64,000 bases of DNA from Platycnemis pennipes (Eukaryota; Arthropoda; Insecta; Odonata; Platycnemididae). Numbering within the stretch: position 1 is the stretch's first letter; the number at the start of each line of letters is the position of its first letter. Both the position numbers and the translations under genes were made by a program. The stretch covers positions 27,103,773 through 27,167,772 of the forward strand of contig OW121850.1 of assembly GCA_933228895.1 (NCBI GenBank). Reading direction: 5' to 3'. The notes under the pieces were generated by a model, which saw only the letters and a program-made list of their open reading frames with translations, did not search any database and had not been told where the DNA came from. Below are positions 35,931 to 46,734 of this stretch, in pieces.

Positions 35931-36177
35931 GGTGGAATGAACACGAGACTAAGGGATTGATATCACGCAATTTGGGGAGAACACTATGCCAGGGATGTAC
36001 GGACACACATTAGAAAATCACCAGCCGGAAAATAGCATTTCATTGTTCTGGAAACTTGAAGCCAGCAAGCACAGTGCAAAATACATTGAAAGCATACATC
36101 TTTGTCATACTCATTTTTAAGTCGTGTGGTTAAAGCAAGTATCTGCATACTTACTTAAACGTCAATTAGTAGATAAT

Positions 36178-36189
36178 TATTCATGAATA
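36178..36189 (+). repeat. SINE target-site duplication, left copy
   Basis: TATTCATGAATA, identical to 36524-36535. The motif is itself a perfect palindrome (TATTCATGAATA reads the same on both strands). Confidence 0.9.
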
Positions 36190-36523
36190 GGGGATCGGGT
36201 TGGTTAGTTGGCTAGAGTACTGGCCTTCCATCCCGAGGTTCCGGGTTCAATTCCCGGCAGTGGCGGATTTTTCAGTGGCAAACCGGTCCCCACTTGAGTG
36301 CCTAGTGGAAGGCATTTCAGGTTCAGTACTCCGTCCGTCGGATGGGACGTTAAGCCGTGGTACCCTTGGCGCCTGTCGTTAAGAGTTGGCTAACATCGAC
36401 GCCGGGTTTCTCTCCACCCTTCCTCCGTTCCCAGAAAACTCCTACCAATATCCAATACCCACATATCCTAATTGGCGCAAATGACCTCAGGTGTCGGTCG
36501 CCTCCCCTGAATAACTAACTAAC
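36190..36523 (+). mobile_element. tRNA-derived SINE, complete, with target-site duplication
   Basis: The 334-bp insertion starts GGGGATCGGGTTGG. Its head resembles a tRNA: a D-arm-like GGTTAGTTGGCTAGAG and a perfect T arm at 36241-36257 (CCGGG, loop TTCAATT, CCCGG) that also forms the Pol III box B. A non-tRNA body follows, including CGGATGGGACGTTAAGCCG near 36339-36357. The tail is TAACTAACTAACTA. The 12-bp direct repeat TATTCATGAATA flanks it exactly (36178-36189 and 36524-36535). SINEs are transcribed by RNA polymerase III from boxes A and B and mobilised by a partner LINE. The tail sequence gives no clear partner among the LINEs seen here. It is not a working tRNA gene, because no acceptor stem closes. 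Confidence 0.9.
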
Positions 36524-36535
36524 TATTCATGAATA
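36524..36535 (+). repeat. SINE target-site duplication, right copy
   Basis: Identical to 36178-36189 and directly after the TAACTAACTA tail. Confidence 0.9.
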
Positions 36536-36885
36536 TTGTTCCAGTCTATACTCTAGCGGGTTAAAATTCTTAATGAGATTTATCTTGCAAGTGCCGTATT
36601 CCAATTTGAACGACCAAAACCTGGGTAAAATACGGCTGAGTAAAACGCTCACTGAATCAAGGAAATATTACGATTGATAAAAATCAATTGAAGCGAAAAA
36701 TACACTCATACGAGTTATATTTTATGGTGTTATGAAGTTTAGATTTAGTCACATGGTGATATCACTCCGGCAGTAAACCCCAGAACTAGTTGATTATCAT
36801 CCAACCTTGACATGGATGCTGAGATTTTCTTTACATTTAAGATAATCTTGTGCCATATCAATAGAGCATATAAAGTGATCTTCTT

Positions 36886-36943
36886 CCCCTGCCACAAACC
36901 CTCAAGGTAACATACAGGGTAATGCATAAATGTAAATGTAGTT
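36886..36943 (+). mobile_element. CR1-type 3'-end remnant
   Basis: CCCCTGCCACAAACCCTCAAGG, then ACATACAGGGTAATGCATAAA and a TGTAAATGTAG tail, which parallels 14505-14552. Confidence 0.5.
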
Positions 36944-37744
36944 GAAGGTAAGGTAAGACGCAGATTAAAACTAAGAACGATTAAAACTCGGGGGATATGA
37001 AAACTGAATCCTAAAACTATTTAGAGGTTCGGTGTAACGAGAGTGGGAAAGGGGTTTTGATTTTTTGCGCCACATACCTAGAAATGCATAAGTATGGAGT
37101 TGTACAGAAGGAGTCGACTACTAAACTTCAGAGATATAATGTTATTTCCCGCGAAAAGAACAAGAGTTACCACGTCTAAGCTACCAATCACCAGTAGATG
37201 GCAAAAAATCCTGCATATAACTGCCAAATTTGTATACCGGCTAATATAAAACTAATTTTCTATTGTTTATTAATTAAATGCTTAAAATGTAAATTTCAAA
37301 TGCTAAAAATATATTTCTTTCAAATGTTTCAGATCGAATTAAGCCGAATTTTTTTCTGAACTGGAAAACGTCCAAATAAAAAAAAATTCTCGACTTTGAT
37401 GCTAATGCGAGGTTTGCGTTAGATTGGAACGTTCTTTGAGTTGCATCACAGTATTCCACAATGTTCTGTGCCAGGTGTAGATCTTTTTTATAGATATCTG
37501 TATATTTTCTTTATGCGTCGAGTCATCAACTATAAACTATTTTTGTAAAAAACAGTCCAAGGCCGTTCTCTACTGAATCGTTAGGTGCCCATTTTAGGAA
37601 ACACTTTGCACCATTTTTGTAAGTCTTGTTTGCTTAAATTCACCACACTTTTTGTACATACAAAGAGTTATAATTCATTGGATGAAAATGTTCGGTTAAT
37701 TGAACAGATTTCATGGATTATTCATTGGCTCTCTACGCATTTGA

Positions 37745-38263
37745 CCTAGTCCTTTGCCTGACTTCAAACACACTAGGATTTCCGGGGTATTCAACACGGA
37801 TGTCAAATGGATACCACGTCACGTTACTATCAATATTCATAGAATGGATCGTAAAAACTCACCAAATATTGGCACCTGTCTTCATAAATTAAGTGATCCC
37901 ATGTCATACGTCTGTCGTCTAATACCTTCATCACGTATGGACCTCAAACTCACGCAGTATGATCAGGTTCAATGAACTTGGGTGTCTCCTGTCTCCCGCA
38001 TAACTGCCTCTCAAATGACAGAAGTTGCTTCTGGCCGTCGGAAATATGGATTAAATCACAATGCGATTCCTTTTAAAACAACATCCTATTACAAATTGGT
38101 GGAAAATCTTAAAGGATTACATGGATTCTGATCATTGAGCATGCACGTTTATGCAAGTATTCCTGTTCTTGAACCATTTCATTCTAATTTGCAACAGATG
38201 ATTTCGGATATTTATAGCTATCTCAAAGACATGGATGTGAAATATCAATTCCCTGAACTATAA
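37745..38263 (+). pseudogene. Unassigned reading frame of about 172 codons with two in-frame stops
   Basis: One plus-strand phase stays protein-like from 37745 to TAA at 38261-38263, interrupted only by TGA at 37973-37975 and TGA at 38129-38131. The segments read PDFKHTRISGVFNTDVKW, SYVCRLIPSSRMDLKL, TASQMTEVASGRRKYGLN, then FKTTSYYKLVENLKGLHGF and MHVYASIPVLEPFHSNLQQM. Composition is balanced, with no low-complexity runs, unlike chance frames in this AT-rich DNA. The nearest ATG in phase lies well inside. I recognise no family. Candidates are a decayed host gene, the ORF of an unfamiliar transposon, or an old viral insertion. Each TGA could be a mutated Trp, Arg or Gly codon. No flanking repeats or splice sites are evident. 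Confidence 0.35.
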
Positions 38264-39720
38264 TTTATTGCCAAACAAATATATCAACTGCATAACTTAG
38301 CTACATAATTTAAAATAACTTTATGAACATTCAAATATACGAGAAATTTTCGCCTAGATCTACCAGACCTATAAGACTAATTGCGTATTGTAATCTGGCT
38401 GAAAATTCAAACCTAAAATGTATATGTCTCCAGCAGATCTACCAACAAAACATTTTTCAATCAATTTGGCTTTCCACTGAAGAGATAATAAGGGATCAAT
38501 AAAATGTTTTTTTTTTCATTTTACTGAAGCCTTCAAGCCCTGCGGATGAAGTTAGTTGACATGTAATAACGAGGTAAACATTTTATTTCCCGTCGGTTAA
38601 CCTCTCCAAAAAACTAAATTACTAACAAACCCAAGAGCTTCAGAGGAAATACTTCCTTATATTTCATATTTCATTGCATTTATTATCAAGAGTTGCTCCA
38701 TGCACGCGTTAATGGAGTAATCGGTCACCGCTTAAAATCCTATCTTGGGCGTGGATACTGGGTTCCTCTTAGATATAAGTTTAGTCGAAATAGTTTGATA
38801 TAGCTTTAGCCTTTGGAGCTCCAGGAAAATGAAATATTTCACTAGTACACATAATGATTAAAAAAAGTAGCCTATTAAATTCCAAACATCAGATGCCGGA
38901 TTCCCTCTTACATCTGTTTGGCCAACTGATACCGCAGGCGAAAACTTTGGCGTGATATTTAATCTGTAATATGGAAACTTCCAGAAGTGTTACTTCCACT
39001 AGTTCTGTTCGTGATTTGAAACAATCCTACTTCTGTTTACGGGAAACCTGAGGTAATTACCACATTTTCTAGACTGATTTCTCAAGAATCTTTCGGAACT
39101 CTTTTAGCTTGACTGCGTACTTGATGTAACGATTATTCCGACATGTCCAAAACAATTTTCGCATATTGAAACATTTAGTTACATATTCGCCCACAACTTT
39201 TGTTCTTTATCTCTCCTAACGTTACAGAAGAATGATGAAGTGCCAAGAAAAATTCCCTTCTAACGGTAATTGAAACAGGATTTTGAAGAAAATTTAAGAA
39301 AAAATAGGTCACCATAGTGGACCACATTCTGAAGGATGGCGTCATATTGGAGAACGTTCTCTAAATGACACGAACTGATGATATGGCAAAAGTTAATTTA
39401 TCACTAGGCATGTGGATAAAGTAGAGAAGGATACAGAAGAATATCTATGTGTACATAGATATAGAGAGTACTTTATAATCAAGTTGAGAGCTACGTTCAA
39501 CCAATCATAATTTTGATGACATACGTAGATATTACAATTTCTATGTTCCTTGTAATTTGCACTCCCGTTAAAATCATATTTTGCTAAGGGAATATCATAG
39601 TTTCTTTATTTTTACGTCATGTCCTCCTTGCGTCAACAATGGTTTTGTAACAGCCGTGTGCTGGACATACGTGATGTTTATATTCGAATATTTTATTCAC
39701 TGGGTTTTCCTTAGTTCACT
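38264..39720. other. AT-rich stretch, one possible RTE scrap
   Basis: Positions 39485-39522 (AGAGCTACGTTCAACCAATC followed by a TTTTGATGACAT-like tail) resemble the RTE 3' end at 12935-12975, but at this length the match is weak. A perfect 9-bp-arm hairpin (TATCTATGT/ACATAGATA) lies at 39442-39461. Confidence 0.3.
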
Positions 39721-39729
39721 CGCTATGAG

Positions 39730-40285
39730 ATTCAGTGACGTGAGTCGGAGAACGCTGAAGAAGGGGAAGCGTCCGTGGAGGAAAATATTCGAATGTCATC
39801 TTCCAGAAGAGAGAAAAAAAGGTACAGAGACGTGGGGGTAAATATGTTGGGGGGTGGAGTTTGGGAAAAGGGTCGGATATTGTTGTTTACCGAGTGATTG
39901 AAGGACAAGAGTGGGAGGTTTCCAGGCGAGGGCTGGGAAAAGGGACTTGCTCACCCATCCTGACCCTCTCTTTTTCCCTCTCCCGGTCCTAATCCCCGAA
40001 CTTTTCGAGTGAGCGAGTCTGGAGTGACAAGCCATCCAGCGTTTCCAAATTCCCTTCCTCCCCCCTTGCCGTATACATATTGGAGCTGGTGTGATTCGTC
40101 CCAACAATGGCAGTCTCATCACTTGAAACTCTATGGAGTTTGAGACATCCCTCGTACATGCAGACTTAAGAGGATCCGAAAGTAATATGGATGCGCAACA
40201 CGGCGAGTGGATCAGAGATTGCTGCCGACCGATCTTCTGGAGCGTATCACTCATCATTCCTCCTTCCACATCCCATCCGTCTATA
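39730..40285. other. Mixed GC-rich island
   Basis: G/A-rich at 39750-39945, then C/T-rich at 39955-40075. The minus-strand frame 39796-40269 (157 codons) has no recognisable domain. Confidence 0.4.
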
Positions 40286-43200
40286 CAAAATATTGGTGCA
40301 ATAGGATCACAGCATAGAAAAAAATACTCAACAGATAATACTGAAATATCAAGAGCAGGAATCCTACATTTGTTTTCAGACTGCCAGCAGGAAGAGAAAA
40401 AAAATCTTTCTTTTCTAAAAATAGTTAATTGAAAGAGGCTTGGGTGAAAAAGGAGTTATCATGATGTTTTTTTTCACCACAATATCTCCATTTGCGTGTA
40501 TTTTTCTTTAACCTTACCATTCACCATTATTTGTTCATTTATACAAGATTTCTGGGGTGTCTTTTATATTTTACCGTCATTTGCCCTTTAAATTTACTTT
40601 CTATCTACTTTTTTGCATTTTACTTGCATTTTGTTAGAATGAGCAATTAGCCATGTTGCTAAGTTGTTGCTGTTGTTGTCTCGTAGCCTATGACTGGTAA
40701 ATAAACATAATTGATACTAATATTGCTTAAAAAAAGGAACTAATATTGAATATGTACGTGTGCTGAAGTCGTCGTGTGGGAAAAAATATTAATGAAACTA
40801 AATCCAGTGTTGAAATTTGAAGTTTCCCTATTCTCATATTCAAATAACTTCACATTTGTCCTTTAGATACAATTAGCAAATGGCTCTACATGCTAAATTG
40901 ATACCATCATATAAGCTACAATAGACTTCAATCTCAGTAGAAAAAAAATAAACCAAAAGACCGTATGCAATCGTTACTACGGTTTTAAACCCAACTGGAG
41001 AATAGATGAATGTGTTAAAACAGTTGCAACAAGTTATTTTCGCAAATAGCACATCCGAAATCACCGAAATTTAGAGACTTGTCCAAATCTTGGTGTTAAG
41101 ACGGTCACTCAGTGTATAAACTTATTCGAAGCGTCCACCCTAACGTTTGCGGGATACTTTAATTTTTATACCTCCTTTGATTCACATCTAAAGTAAAATA
41201 CTTCAATCCAGCAAGAAAATATTTATAGTATTATCAATCGTTTGATACATATTAAAACGTTTTTAATGGAAGGAAATAAAACTCCTCGTCGAGGCTTAAG
41301 AAGAGAGAAAATTAGTTATCATCCTCAATATTAAACTCCAGAGGTTTTCTCAAGTAAAGTACCGCAGAGATCCTAAGTTGATCACCTCTGTAAGTTCTAA
41401 ACATCCCTTTGGTTAACTTTTAATGGAGATAGAGAAAATATAAGAGTAATATCATACCTATCTCTATAAGTTGGGCACTATTCTTCGCCACTATGAGGTG
41501 CCAACATTGTAAAGTTTTACTGTATTTCTACTCCCCTAAGAACACCAGAAGAAAAAACATTAATGGCAGCACCTTTATGTTTCTCTGGTTATTTCGGTAT
41601 ATTTTCTACATTATGCAAAGGGTGTTGGATATGAGGACGCCTTTGAGGGGCCTCTCTCTGAAGATTCTTGTTTCAGTGAACAATTTTTCTCCTTTCTGAA
41701 ATTCAATACTATGCCTCATTAATCACACGCACAAAAAAATACCGTACTTACGTTGCGAATAAGATAAACTATTTTGGAAATTGATAGGGAATACATCATA
41801 CGGACATATACGGTAAATATTCGCGCAAAAAGTAAATGAATAATAAAGTGCTGTTAATATTTTTGAATCCGAGAAGAAAATACTGTCAACAATTGAACTT
41901 TCGAAATTGTAATAAAATATTTTCATGTGTAATCCACTAAAAATAATTGAATCAATTCTAGGTAGCCATTAATACCTAACAGGTTGACATCACACATTAG
42001 CATGGTGAAAGTTAAATATATATGACTCATTTGAGTCTATTTAGTGAAAATGAGAACGTTGAAGAGAAGTTATGCAATACAGACGGGACAACATTCAACT
42101 CAGATACTATGGAACATTTCAATGCGCCTATATCCACTTATCTAGTAAATGAGCATGTAACAAATAAAACAACTGTATAATCTGAATCAGATTCTTCACA
42201 TCCAACTTTTTATTTTTCAGCTCTTTAAATAAATAACTGAACACCAGTGGATGATGAAGAACTTCATTATGGTTAACAATTCTTTATTTTTATGGCACAA
42301 TTTGAATTGAAAACGGTAGTTTTCTATTTTTTTAATGTCATGATCATAAGATTTATAACGCACGTATTCTGAAGTACGTATTTTTATGTTATATTTGAAA
42401 ATGGCGTAAATAATTTTTCCTCGCTCGTTAAAAAATTAAAAATTTCAAATGCACGAAAACGTGATGGTGAAATACTGCGTCCAAGTCAATTATACATATG
42501 ACGTCAGAGGTACGTACACACTTTCTCTGCCCCTAGGTGGTACTGCGGTCTCTTCTTGGTAGATCGTGCACTCAGTGAAAGCTTATTAACAAGTACCCGA
42601 CGAACGTTTATTCAGTAAATTTATTTTTATTTATTTTTACGCATTTAATTTAAAATCATTAATTCATTTAAAAAGAATAGAGTTTATCTAACAATGCATG
42701 ATATGAAATTGGCGCATAGTCGGGCGAATGTATATCATGCTTCGCGATAGCCATGGACCCTTCGAGCAGGAAGCGTAGGTGCATAATAAACGACTACAAT
42801 TCAGAGAAGAAGCATACAAACGATTATATATAATTTTCATAAGCGATAATTAATATATGCTTACTAGAGACCTGGGGCTATGAAACAAAATGTTTAGTTT
42901 GGAATAAGAATATTGCCCATGCTTCGCAATGTAAACAAAGAGTATATACTACCTGTTACGTCAGTAAAAAGGATGTCGCAGTTCTGAGCTTTTGCTGTGA
43001 ACTTGAAATTGACATTTAAATTTTTTTTGGAGCTAAGATTTCCCAATCCAAATGATTTGCGTTTAATGGAAACAATTATGGTAGGGCACGAAACGAAATT
43101 AATGAATTATTTTTTCTTTGATGAAGGAAAGAACCCTATAACAGCATGACTGGCTTATAAATATTCGCCGTACTGCAAATTTGTTTAATACTGTATTAAT

Positions 43201-43479
43201 TGAATGACCTCAATTTTTCCATTTATTTTATCGCAAGATAACGTTCATTCGTCTCACAAACTCATACCTTAATTTTAAATCAGTAGAATAAGGTTTTGAG
43301 CCCCATCAATCCCTTCCTAGTACTCATAGGAATAGGAGGTGATAACAGCAACGGACGGTGTAGACGGACGGCACATACCATGTTTTCCCCTTAGAAATTG
43401 CAAATGTAACCAACAATCCCTACGTTGCAAACCATTATCGGAATTTCGCCTGCATCCACAGCTTGTGGGTCCACATGTT
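40286..43479. other. AT-rich stretch without recognised genes
   Basis: Nothing supported as coding. A perfect CRE-like TGACGTCA octamer lies near 42500, and CATGCTTCGCGATAGC (42736) partly recurs as CATGCTTCGCAATGTA (42917). Confidence 0.3.
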
Positions 43480-43910
43480 GGGGCCGAGCGAAAGAGATGA
43501 TGGAGTGTACCGCCAGGGGCGACAATAGCGCAGAAGAGAGATGACAGGAGGGGAGAAATGGAAGGGGACGTGGTTGGAAGAGGGAAAGTGGAAAAGGGCG
43601 AGAGATGATTCAATAAAGAGATGGACGGCGAGGGGGGAGGGAAGGAAGTGGAGTGGTAGTGGAAGCCCTTCACGAGAGAGAGAGAAGATGGAAAGGGAGA
43701 GAAGGCGAGCCGGCCCTGGCGGCGCACAGGGAACTAGAACGAGCAGCAGGGCCGGCAACTTCCCTAGGAGGGAGGTAGGGACTGGAGTTTACACTGTGTG
43801 GGCAGCAGACGGATGTCAAAAGCACTGGAGAGAGAGCATGTCGGATTACGAAAGACAAGAGGAAAGGCTTTGGGCGGAAGCGCAAGCAGGAAAACCGGGG
43901 TGAATTGTAC
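43480..43910. other. Purine-rich GC island
   Basis: Strong G/A bias on the plus strand at 43530-43700, including a GAGAGAGAGAAG tract. Frames on both strands reflect composition. Confidence 0.5.
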
Positions 43911-44778
43911 GAAGCATTGTAAAGCGACGGTCCGGTTATTCAGTATTACTATTTCTTACCTTATGCTGCTCAAAGGAAACTTTTGAATATTGCACCCTAT
44001 AATTGACAAAATTTAAGCATTGGAAGGTAATCGTTCCTTTTTTCGAGGAATGAGGCAAAATAGTAAAAAAACCCTTCTATCCTGAGACAGGAACAGCGTA
44101 TTGCTAATCTAAATGAAGCCATTTTTTGCTGATATTAAATTCATATTCCGCTGAGATTATATCCCAATGTTTTACTTAATATATTTCAGATTTTGACCAC
44201 GAAACTTAACATATTACTCCTGTGATTAACTCTAAGACAAAAAAATTCTTACACTAGACTGCTTTTAACTTTGATTTTTTTAATCTAATTTTTAATCCAA
44301 TCAATATTTTTCTGCTCAATCACCTGGTGATGCCCTCTTTTGAATTAAACCGTTCGTGTTTTGTGTTTCAAATTGAAGTGTGGAATTTACAAAGTTCTTA
44401 ATTTAATTGAAGGAGAACTTCTACGAAGTTGAGTTCATTGAGTTTATCCGCAATCTTATGTTCAGGGTTGTAATTTATTTCTTATCTTTTTAATTTGTCT
44501 CACACACAACACAAATTAATATAGACATTTATAATAATAAATTACCCTCACAATATATCACTTTCACTCTTGGTATCTTCAGGCTCAATTTTTACAGGCC
44601 ATAGATCACTTCACGAGCCACTTCACTTTTCACTCTCACATAAAATATAACAAGTACCCTCTTAACATTAAGTACCTACATAATAGTGGGGAGTGGACCG
44701 CTTTATCCCTCTAGTTTATCTGGAGTTCCTAGCTGAGGCGATCCCCGTCTCCTTGGTTAATCCTGGCTTCTCCGCCAC

Positions 44779-44931
44779 CTTCCTTTTCTCTCTTGTTAGA
44801 CTTAGTCGCCACTTTCCACTTCACTGTTGTCAGACCATCAGACTAGAAGCTAGACGCCCCTTCACTGTTCTTAGACTATCAGACTCGCCTAGAAGACCAC
44901 TTCCCTCTTCTTGGACTATCAGCCTCCCTAG
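44779..44931 (+). repeat. 40-41-bp degenerate tandem repeat, four copies
   Basis: Copies start at 44779, 44819, 44860 and 44900. The unit has the form CTTCACTGTTCTTAGACTAT followed by CAGACTCGCCTAGAAG and CCAC. Neighbouring copies differ at many positions, so the array is old. Confidence 0.75.
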
Positions 44932-44956
44932 CCCCCGTCTCTCTCTTCGTCCCTCT

Positions 44957-44967
44957 TTATATAGGCA
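44957..44967 (+). promoter_or_regulatory. TATA-like box downstream of the tandem repeat
   Basis: TTTATATAGGC lies 26 bp downstream of the 41-bp tandem array. Tandem enhancer-like repeats followed by a TATA box are typical of promoters in LTRs and some other elements. No transcript start or downstream gene can be shown; mariner begins only at 45401. Confidence 0.25.
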
Positions 44968-45400
44968 CAACCTAATTGTTAACGCTCGGCCAAAATTAGT
45001 CTCCCTCCGTCCTGCCGCGAGTTCAACAATACCTTGCGAGACAATTTCTATTCTTGGGAATGCATCTCCCGAATGACCTGAATCACCAGGCTCAATGACA
45101 AATTGGCCATTGTCGAGGCCGACGCCATATTTCCCTATGTCTCCGTATAAATATTCTGTACAAAAACCAACATGGCGGCTCCCCAACTCCCCAGCATGCC
45201 ATGGCTAAAAATTGATACGTTACAGGGTCCAGATATTAATCAACACGACTGCTATATTTTCTATACAAATTAAACGTGCAAAAGGTAAACGATATATTAA
45301 AATTTACTGACTTGAAGAAGAACAGAAGAAAAATTATCCAATTTTTTAAATTCCATATTTACATGTTACCCTCAAAAGCATGGATACACCCTTTGTAATA

Positions 45401-45428
45401 CGAGGGCAAACTTAAAAATAAGGTCTCC
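45401..45428 (+). repeat. Mariner left terminal inverted repeat
   Basis: 28 bp beginning CGAGGGCAAACTTAAAAA, preceded by the target TA. Confidence 0.9.
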
Positions 45429-45561
45429 TAAGTCATTGCGTCGCCGCATGAAGCGCTAGGTGCAATCCGGTAACACCGCCGTGTTCCTTGGTTTCCCCAC
45501 TACCACTCTGCTACCACGATGCATTGTCGACAGCTCAGTCTTGGTATAGCAGCAGTCCGCG

Positions 45562-46632
45562 ATGGAGCTTCCACTTGCGTCTCCGTCCAGGTGTGAAATT
45601 TGTTCTGTCATACGATTTTTGACCGCAACAAAAGTGGCACCTATCGACATTCATCGCCAATTGGCTGAAGTTTACGGTGAAAAATGTATGGATGTTAAAA
45701 ACGTTCGTAAGTGGTGCCGCGAGTTCCTTTCCGGCCGCGCAAACGTCCACGATGAGGAAAGAAGTGGCAGGCCATCGCACTCAGATGAGACAGTGCAAGC
45801 AGTGGAGGCGGAAATGCTGAAAAACCGCCGGGTAACGGTGAAGGAGTTGGAAGAAAAACTTGGAGAAATGTGTAGCAGAGACTCAATTCGCGTAATTTTA
45901 AAGGATAAGTTGAATTACCGAAAGGTTTCTGCCAGGTGGGTGCCCAAACAGCTCACCGAAGACCACAAGAGGCAGCGCATGGAATGTGCGGAAGAAGTTG
46001 TGCGCCGTTTTGAAGAGGAAGGAGATGATTTTTTTGGACTCTATCGTAATGGGTGATGAGACATGGGTTCACCACTATGCCCCCGAGAGGAAGCAACAGT
46101 CCAAACAATGGCACCACCCGACGTCTCCGAAACCGAAAAAGGTCAAACAAACTCTGTCAGCCGGGAAGGTCATGGCAACAGTGTTTTGGGACCGAAAGGG
46201 AGTATTGTTGGTTGATTTCATGCCCCGGGGAACCACTATCAATAAGGAAAGATACTGCCACACACTACAAAATCTTCGGCGCGCAATCAAGAACAAACGT
46301 CCAGGAATGTTTACGAAGGGGGTCTCATTTCATCAAGAAAACGCGTGCCCTCATACGGCTAATCAGACGCAGGAACTGATCTCGAAGTTTGGGTGGAAAG
46401 TGATCGGGCACCCTGCGTACAGCCCCGACCTCGCACCCAGTGATTTCCACATGTTCCTCGCCCTGAAGAAACACCTAGGAGGGATGAAGTTCGCGACGGA
46501 CGACGAGGTGCAAGAGGAGGTCAACGCTATATTCGCAACGCGGACGGAAGCTGGTATGACGACGGGATGCTAAAGTTCATCGTGCGGATGAGAAAAGTCA
46601 TCGATTGCCAGGTTGACTACATCGAAAAATAG
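45562..46632 (+). pseudogene. Mariner transposase pseudogene (DD34D type, two frameshifts)
   Basis: Transposase would cut and paste the element by binding the terminal repeats. The frame opens at ATG 45562. The first part (to about 46030) holds the paired-type helix-turn-helix DNA-binding region, including VRKWCREFLSGRANVHDEER and SGRPS. A run of seven T at 46029-46035, where six would keep frame, shifts the reading. The second frame gives VMGDETWVHHY (first catalytic Asp at 46055-46057), FHQENACPHTA and YSPDLAPSDFHMF (third Asp at 46442-46444). The second catalytic Asp is replaced by Glu (GAA 46337-46339), exactly 34 residues before the third. A second shift near 46550 precedes the natural end WYDDGMLKF...QVDYIEK, with stop at 46630-46632. 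The total is about 356 codons, the normal length. Three independent lesions make it inactive. Confidence 0.93.
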
Positions 46633-46704
46633 CTGAAGCCATGGCATTTCCAACGAATTATCCAACAATATCAATAAAATTCATTTTCTATGAAAAAATA
46701 AATT

Positions 46705-46732
46705 GGAGACCTTATTTTTACGTTTGCCCTCG
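46705..46732 (-). repeat. Mariner right terminal inverted repeat
   Basis: Reverse complement of 45401-45428 with one mismatch, followed by TA. Confidence 0.9.
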
Positions 46733-46734
46733 TA

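Larger units (their letters stand above)
45401..46732 (+). mobile_element. Full-length mariner transposon
   Basis: A 1,332-bp element flanked by TA (45399-45400 and 46733-46734), with 28-bp terminal inverted repeats starting CGAGGGCAAAC at 45401-45428 and 46705-46732. The two repeats differ at one base (CTTAAA against CGTAAA). The transposase occupies most of it. Length, TA duplication and repeat size are standard for mariner. A DD34D-type transposase is encoded, now inactive. Confidence 0.93.

Noticed and set aside
35233..36006. Several frames of 110-171 codons on both strands
   Set aside because: All phases are open because of GC-rich low-complexity sequence; no domain and no phase preference.
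36190..36260. Possible tRNA gene
   Set aside because: The T arm is perfect but no acceptor stem closes, and the unit continues into a SINE body and tail with a target duplication.
39796..40269. 157-codon minus-strand frame
   Set aside because: No recognisable motif, and it lies across a skewed GC island.
43317..43903. Frames of 107-136 codons on both strands
   Set aside because: Shadows of a G/A-rich tract.
44497..45225. Solo LTR
   Set aside because: No matching 5-bp target duplication and no convincing TG/CA ends; kept only as a hypothesis.
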